DNA of 64,000 bases from Mycolicibacterium aromaticivorans JS19b1 = JCM 16368 (GTDB taxonomy: Bacteria > Actinomycetota > Actinomycetes > Mycobacteriales > Mycobacteriaceae): positions 5,146,001 to 5,210,000 of the forward strand of contig NZ_JALN02000001.1 of NCBI RefSeq assembly GCF_000559085.1, written 5' to 3'. This document shows, one piece after another, positions 61,369 to 64,000 of this stretch. The position numbers and the translations under genes were made by a program. Position 1 is the first letter of the stretch; each line of letters starts with the position of its first letter. The notes below the pieces were generated by a model. It worked only from the letters and a program-made list of their open reading frames with translations. It had not been told where the DNA came from and did not search any database.

Positions 61369-61839
61369 TCAGATCAACCCGGTTGCATCAAACATCCAGC
61401 TCATATCTGCTTTTGCCAGATCCTCAAGCCACGTGGGCGGCGCGAAGCTGGTCAGCCCATTCATGTCCCAGTAGTCCTTCCACAGCGTGATCTTGCCGTC
61501 GACGACCTTGTGCACGGTGACGAAGCTCAGCACGCCCTGCTCGCCGGTTGCGAATGTCCATGTCTCGGAGTGCTCGTACATGGTGTCCACACCGTTGCTC
61601 ACCAGCACGCCGTCGTGGTTCTCGTAGCCGGCCAGCGGCTCGAGCCCGATCTTGAGCCGCTTGACGATGTCCTCGGGGCCGCGTGCTGCGGCGATCGGGC
61701 CGACCGGCATGTCGACGTAGATGCAGTCGTCGGACAGGAACGTCTTCAACGTTTCCCAGTCGCGGTTCGACAGTGCCTTCCACATGCCCAACACGGTCTG
61801 AGCCACATCCGTGGGTACCGCAGAAGTGTCAATTGACAT
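61369..61839 (-). CDS. Limonene-1,2-epoxide-hydrolase/SnoaL-fold protein (hybrid integration-site gene)
   Basis: A 156-residue NTF2-like protein (VLGMWKALSNRDWETLKTFLSDDC start, LSFVTVHKVVDGKITLWKDYWDMNGL core). The fold fits SnoaL/limonene-epoxide hydrolase; function in the operon may be hydrolysis or isomerisation of a metabolite. The first 120 or so codons are host DNA and the last 35 or so are element DNA: the attR core lies at 61460-61481. The frame is intact. It overlaps the deacylase gene upstream by 11 bases, so they are an operon. Confidence 0.85.
   Translation of the reverse strand: MSIDTSAVPTDVAQTVLGMWKALSNRDWETLKTFLSDDCIYVDMPVGPIAAARGPEDIVKRLKIGLEPLAGYENHDGVLVSNGVDTMYEHSETWTFATGEQGVLSFVTVHKVVDGKITLWKDYWDMNGLTSFAPPTWLEDLAKADMSWMFDATGLI
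61436..61481. repeat. attR (right attachment repeat)
   Basis: 46 bp matching 45404-45449 with one mismatch; the identical 22-bp core is 61460-61481. Sequence to its right is host gene; to its left is element DNA. Confidence 0.9.
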
Positions 61840-63628
61840 GTGCGAGCTCCGTTTCCGTCGTCGCCGTCGTTCCGGGTGCCGCCGTCGCCCGGCCCACCCG
61901 CAGGAAACTGCCGGTCCGCTCGGATCCGAGCACGGGCGTCGGTTCGCCGTCGCGGACCACCGCACGCCCGCCGATCAGGACCAGGTCGACGGCGTCGTTG
62001 TTGCGGTTGACCATCCGGGGCAGGCCGTCGTACTGCTCGACGGGATGCTCGGCGTAGTCGTCGAGTTGGCTGTCGAGGCGCTTGGGATTGATCACCACCA
62101 GATCGGCCCGATCGCCGACCCGCAGGTGGCCGGCGTCGATCTGGTACCAGTCGGCCAGCTCACCGGTCATCCGGTGCACGGCCTGCTCGACCGACATGAA
62201 GGGGCGGCCCGTGCGATCGGCGTCGCGCACATGACGCAGCAGCCGCAGACCGTAGTTGTAGAACGCCATGTTGCGCAGGTGCGCACCGGCATCGGAGAAA
62301 CCCATCTGTACACCGGGGTCGCGGGCGAGTTTCTTGAGGACCTCGGGCCGGTGATTGGAGATCGTGGTGCGCCAGCGCAGCTTGGTGCCGTGCTCGAGCA
62401 CCAGATCCAGGAATGCATCTACCGGATGCAGTTCGCCCCGGTCCATGCCGACCTGGCCGAAGGACTTGCCCACCACCGTCTCATCGGGGCAGGCGACGAT
62501 CTCGGCGTCGAAGAAGTCCCGGTGCCACACCCGCACCCCGAACTTGGTGTCGTAGTCCTTGCGGAACTGGCGGCGGTAGGCCTCGTCGGCGAGCAGCGCG
62601 TTGCGCTCGACCTCGTCGCGCAGGTGCAGTGCGGCAGCACCCGACCCGAACTCCTCGAACACCACCAGATCGATGCCGTCGGCGTACACCTCGAACGGGA
62701 CCGGCAGGTGCTGCCAGCGGAAGTCGCCGCCCAACTTGTTGGCGACCTTGGCCAACGGACCCATGATCAGGATCGCGAATGGATTGGCCTTGACGTCGGC
62801 CGCCGACAGCAGGCTGGTCTTGAGCTTGTCGCGCAGAACCGGAATCGATTGCGCCACTTGCGATAGCAGATTCAGCGGGTTCTGGATGTCCGGCCCGGAC
62901 TGCAGTACGCGGCCGCGCTTGCGCAACAGCGACTTGAGCCGGCGCAGCTCACGCGGCTTGGCATAGGTCGACGGGAGCGTGCGCGACCGGCAGGTTTCGC
63001 CGTCGATCTTGTCGAACAGCAGCTGCTGCGACGACAGACCGACGAAGCCGGCGTCCAGCGCTTCGGCGAGCATGCGTTCCATCTCGGCTTGCTGAGCAGC
63101 GCTGGGCCGCACATCTTCCCGGGTCGCGCGGTCCAATCCCAGGACTGCGGTTCGCATGTCGGAGTGACCGATGAACGCCGCGATGTTGGGTCCCAGCGGC
63201 CGGGACTCGAGGGCTTGGACGTACCCCTCGGCGGTGGTCCACGTCTTGGCATCGTCGATCGCGGCGACGACGTGCTCGCGCGGGATCGCCTCGACGCGGC
63301 CGAACAGGTCGCCGGCGTCGCTGCCGCCGACGTGGATCGTGGACAGCGAGCAGGACCCGAGCAGGACGGTGGTGACACCGTGGCGTACCGACTCCGGCAG
63401 GCCGGGGCCGCCGAGCACCTCGACGTCGTAATGAGTGTGGACGTCCACCATCCCCGGCAACACCCACCGGCCGCCCGCTTCGACGACGTCGTCGCAGCCG
63501 GTGACGTCGAGGGGGCGCAGGCTGACCGCCGCGATACGGCCGTCGCGAATGCCGATGTCCCGGATCCCGGACGGGGCACCCGTTCCGTCGAACCACCGGC
63601 CGTTGCGGATGATTGTGTCGTAGCTCAC
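61829..63628 (-). CDS. N-acyl-D-amino-acid deacylase-type amidohydrolase
   Basis: A 599-residue metal-dependent hydrolase. Metal ligands: VDVHTHYD near residue 63, a later His in NHRPEVLKK, and Asp in GFSDAGAHLRNM near residue 440. The C-terminal composite beta domain has RVGDRADLVVINP near residue 515. These enzymes remove acyl groups from D-amino acids or act on related amides. Start is GTG 63628, because a TTGACA/TTCTAT promoter (17-base spacer) would put the transcript start there; TTG 63637 is the alternative. Its 3' end overlaps the SnoaL-fold gene by 11 bases. Confidence 0.82.
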   Translation of the reverse strand: MSYDTIIRNGRWFDGTGAPSGIRDIGIRDGRIAAVSLRPLDVTGCDDVVEAGGRWVLPGMVDVHTHYDVEVLGGPGLPESVRHGVTTVLLGSCSLSTIHVGGSDAGDLFGRVEAIPREHVVAAIDDAKTWTTAEGYVQALESRPLGPNIAAFIGHSDMRTAVLGLDRATREDVRPSAAQQAEMERMLAEALDAGFVGLSSQQLLFDKIDGETCRSRTLPSTYAKPRELRRLKSLLRKRGRVLQSGPDIQNPLNLLSQVAQSIPVLRDKLKTSLLSAADVKANPFAILIMGPLAKVANKLGGDFRWQHLPVPFEVYADGIDLVVFEEFGSGAAALHLRDEVERNALLADEAYRRQFRKDYDTKFGVRVWHRDFFDAEIVACPDETVVGKSFGQVGMDRGELHPVDAFLDLVLEHGTKLRWRTTISNHRPEVLKKLARDPGVQMGFSDAGAHLRNMAFYNYGLRLLRHVRDADRTGRPFMSVEQAVHRMTGELADWYQIDAGHLRVGDRADLVVINPKRLDSQLDDYAEHPVEQYDGLPRMVNRNNDAVDLVLIGGRAVVRDGEPTPVLGSERTGSFLRVGRATAAPGTTATTETELAHVN

Positions 63629-63636
63629 GAGCGTCA

Positions 63637-63665
63637 ATAGAACCGTTTGCTTGCGCGAGTGTCAA
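63637..63665 (-). promoter_or_regulatory. Promoter of the deacylase operon
   Basis: On the minus strand TTGACA (63660-63665) and TTCTAT (63637-63642) are 17 bases apart. The -10 lies 8 bases from the GTG at 63628, so the transcript is probably leaderless. An AGTGTC/GACACT inverted repeat (63658-63681) overlaps the -35 and could be an operator. Confidence 0.5.
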
Positions 63666-63694
63666 CGATTTAGTGGACACTTTCTTCGATCTGT

Positions 63695-64000
63695 TTACTC
63701 CATGTGTGCCCAGGCATCCGGCTGTCGCCCGTCGACATCGACGAAGCCGTACGCGCGTGCCAGATCTGCTGCGGACACCGACCGCTGATGCCAGCGCGAC
63801 CTGTCGTCGTCCGCGGCGATCGCCGCGATGGCGCGGCCCACGTAGCGTGGCGTTTCCGATTCCGCGAAACCCGGCGGTGCGTCCGCATCTCGCCAGTTCT
63901 CCTCGGTGACGCCGAAGTGCTCGAGCATGATCTCCGAGCGCATCCAGCCGGGTGTGACGGCGACGGCCGTCGCGCCGTACGGGGTCAGCTCGTGACCGAG
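63695..64000 (-). CDS. Short-chain dehydrogenase/reductase, C-terminal part (cut by window edge)
   Basis: The last 101 codons of an SDR-like enzyme. ATAVAVTPGWMRSEIML is the typical segment after the catalytic helix, and the tail (DARAYGFVDVDGRQPDAW type) is normal for actinobacterial SDRs. The coding frame is open to the window end. The upstream catalytic part is not visible. Confidence 0.75.
   Translation of the reverse strand, partial: LGHELTPYGATAVAVTPGWMRSEIMLEHFGVTEENWRDADAPPGFAESETPRYVGRAIAAIAADDDRSRWHQRSVSAADLARAYGFVDVDGRQPDAWAHME

Larger units (their letters stand above)
45450..61481. mobile_element. Integrated prophage-like/satellite element (about 16.0 kb)
   Basis: Bounded by the 46-bp attachment repeat; length from repeat to repeat is 16,032 bp. 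It carries a tyrosine integrase near attR, a leftward set of small genes, a PrimPol/SF3 primase-helicase, three hypothetical genes and an HK97 capsid gene. Accessory genes to the left include two nuclease-type pairs. It is inserted in a protein-coding gene, not a tRNA, and rebuilds the gene's 3' end. The plan resembles M. tuberculosis phiRv1/phiRv2 (integrase, primase, capsid). No terminase, portal, protease, tail or lysis gene was recognised, so it is defective or a satellite needing a helper. Confidence 0.9.

Noticed and set aside
45450..61481. Element as a complete, self-sufficient prophage
   Set aside because: No terminase, portal, tail, lysis or protease gene was recognised in 16 kb; it fits a satellite or defective element better.

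Overview
The window is high-GC actinobacterial DNA and almost certainly comes from a fast-growing Mycobacterium (Mycolicibacterium). It carries an antigen 85 mycolyltransferase, the fibronectin-attachment antigen Apa, F420-type oxidoreductases, an IdeR-like iron box, a mycobacterial LexA box and many TANNNT leaderless starts. From memory, the left third follows the order of the M. tuberculosis Rv1854c-Rv1868 neighbourhood: ndh, LLM oxidoreductase, SDR, modB, modC, apa, small membrane protein, adhA, membrane protease, CaiB fusion, thiolase-like protein and epimerase fusion. No modA is present between the SDR and modB.

Host chromosome, left part (1-45449). Bases 1-8516 hold the ndh end, two oxidoreductases, modBC, apa, a GlsB-type protein, adhA, a CGNR regulator and a CPBP protease. 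Bases 8562-23454 are mostly metabolic: phosphoketolase, a double CaiB CoA-transferase with an aldehyde dehydrogenase, a sulfatase, an alpha/beta hydrolase, a thiolase-like protein and a large epimerase/PEP-mobile-domain fusion. Bases 23440-31327 hold DUF72, an EndoIII-like glycosylase, a TfoX-like protein, Lon, antigen 85, DUF1810, a GH13 hydrolase and a nucleoside deaminase. Bases 31337-45272 hold a rhomboid-like protein, a TPR protein, a cupin, an NCS2-type permease, a thioesterase, EthD and PPOX proteins, an SOS-box-controlled DUF222/HNH protein, an enoyl-CoA hydratase, an IdeR-box-controlled bfd/bfr pair, an FkbM methyltransferase, and a carboxymuconolactone decarboxylase/glutamine-synthetase-like/amidohydrolase cluster.

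Mobile element (about 45450-61481, 16.0 kb). A tyrosine integrase next to the right end, a PrimPol/P4-type primase-helicase and an HK97 capsid gene define a small prophage-like or satellite element, comparable in plan to phiRv1/phiRv2 of M. tuberculosis. It is inserted in the 3' part of a host gene for a limonene-epoxide-hydrolase/SnoaL-fold protein. The element carries its own 3' end of that gene, so the reading frame at the right junction is intact, and the displaced native 3' end (45337-45449) remains at the left junction. The attachment repeat is 46 bp with one mismatch. No terminase, portal, protease or tail gene was recognised.

The element's non-core cargo is the most interesting part. 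At its left edge are divergent genes for a winged-helix/phospholipase-D-like protein and a PIN-domain nuclease, sharing a 62-bp intergenic region with back-to-back leaderless promoters. In its middle is a same-strand pair: an OGG-fold DNA-glycosylase-like protein followed by a DUF2510-Mrr nuclease fusion. Both look like anti-phage defence cargo; this is inference.

Host chromosome, right part (61482-64000). This holds the 5' part of the integration-site gene, an N-acyl-D-amino-acid deacylase-type amidohydrolase upstream in the same operon, and the end of an SDR gene.
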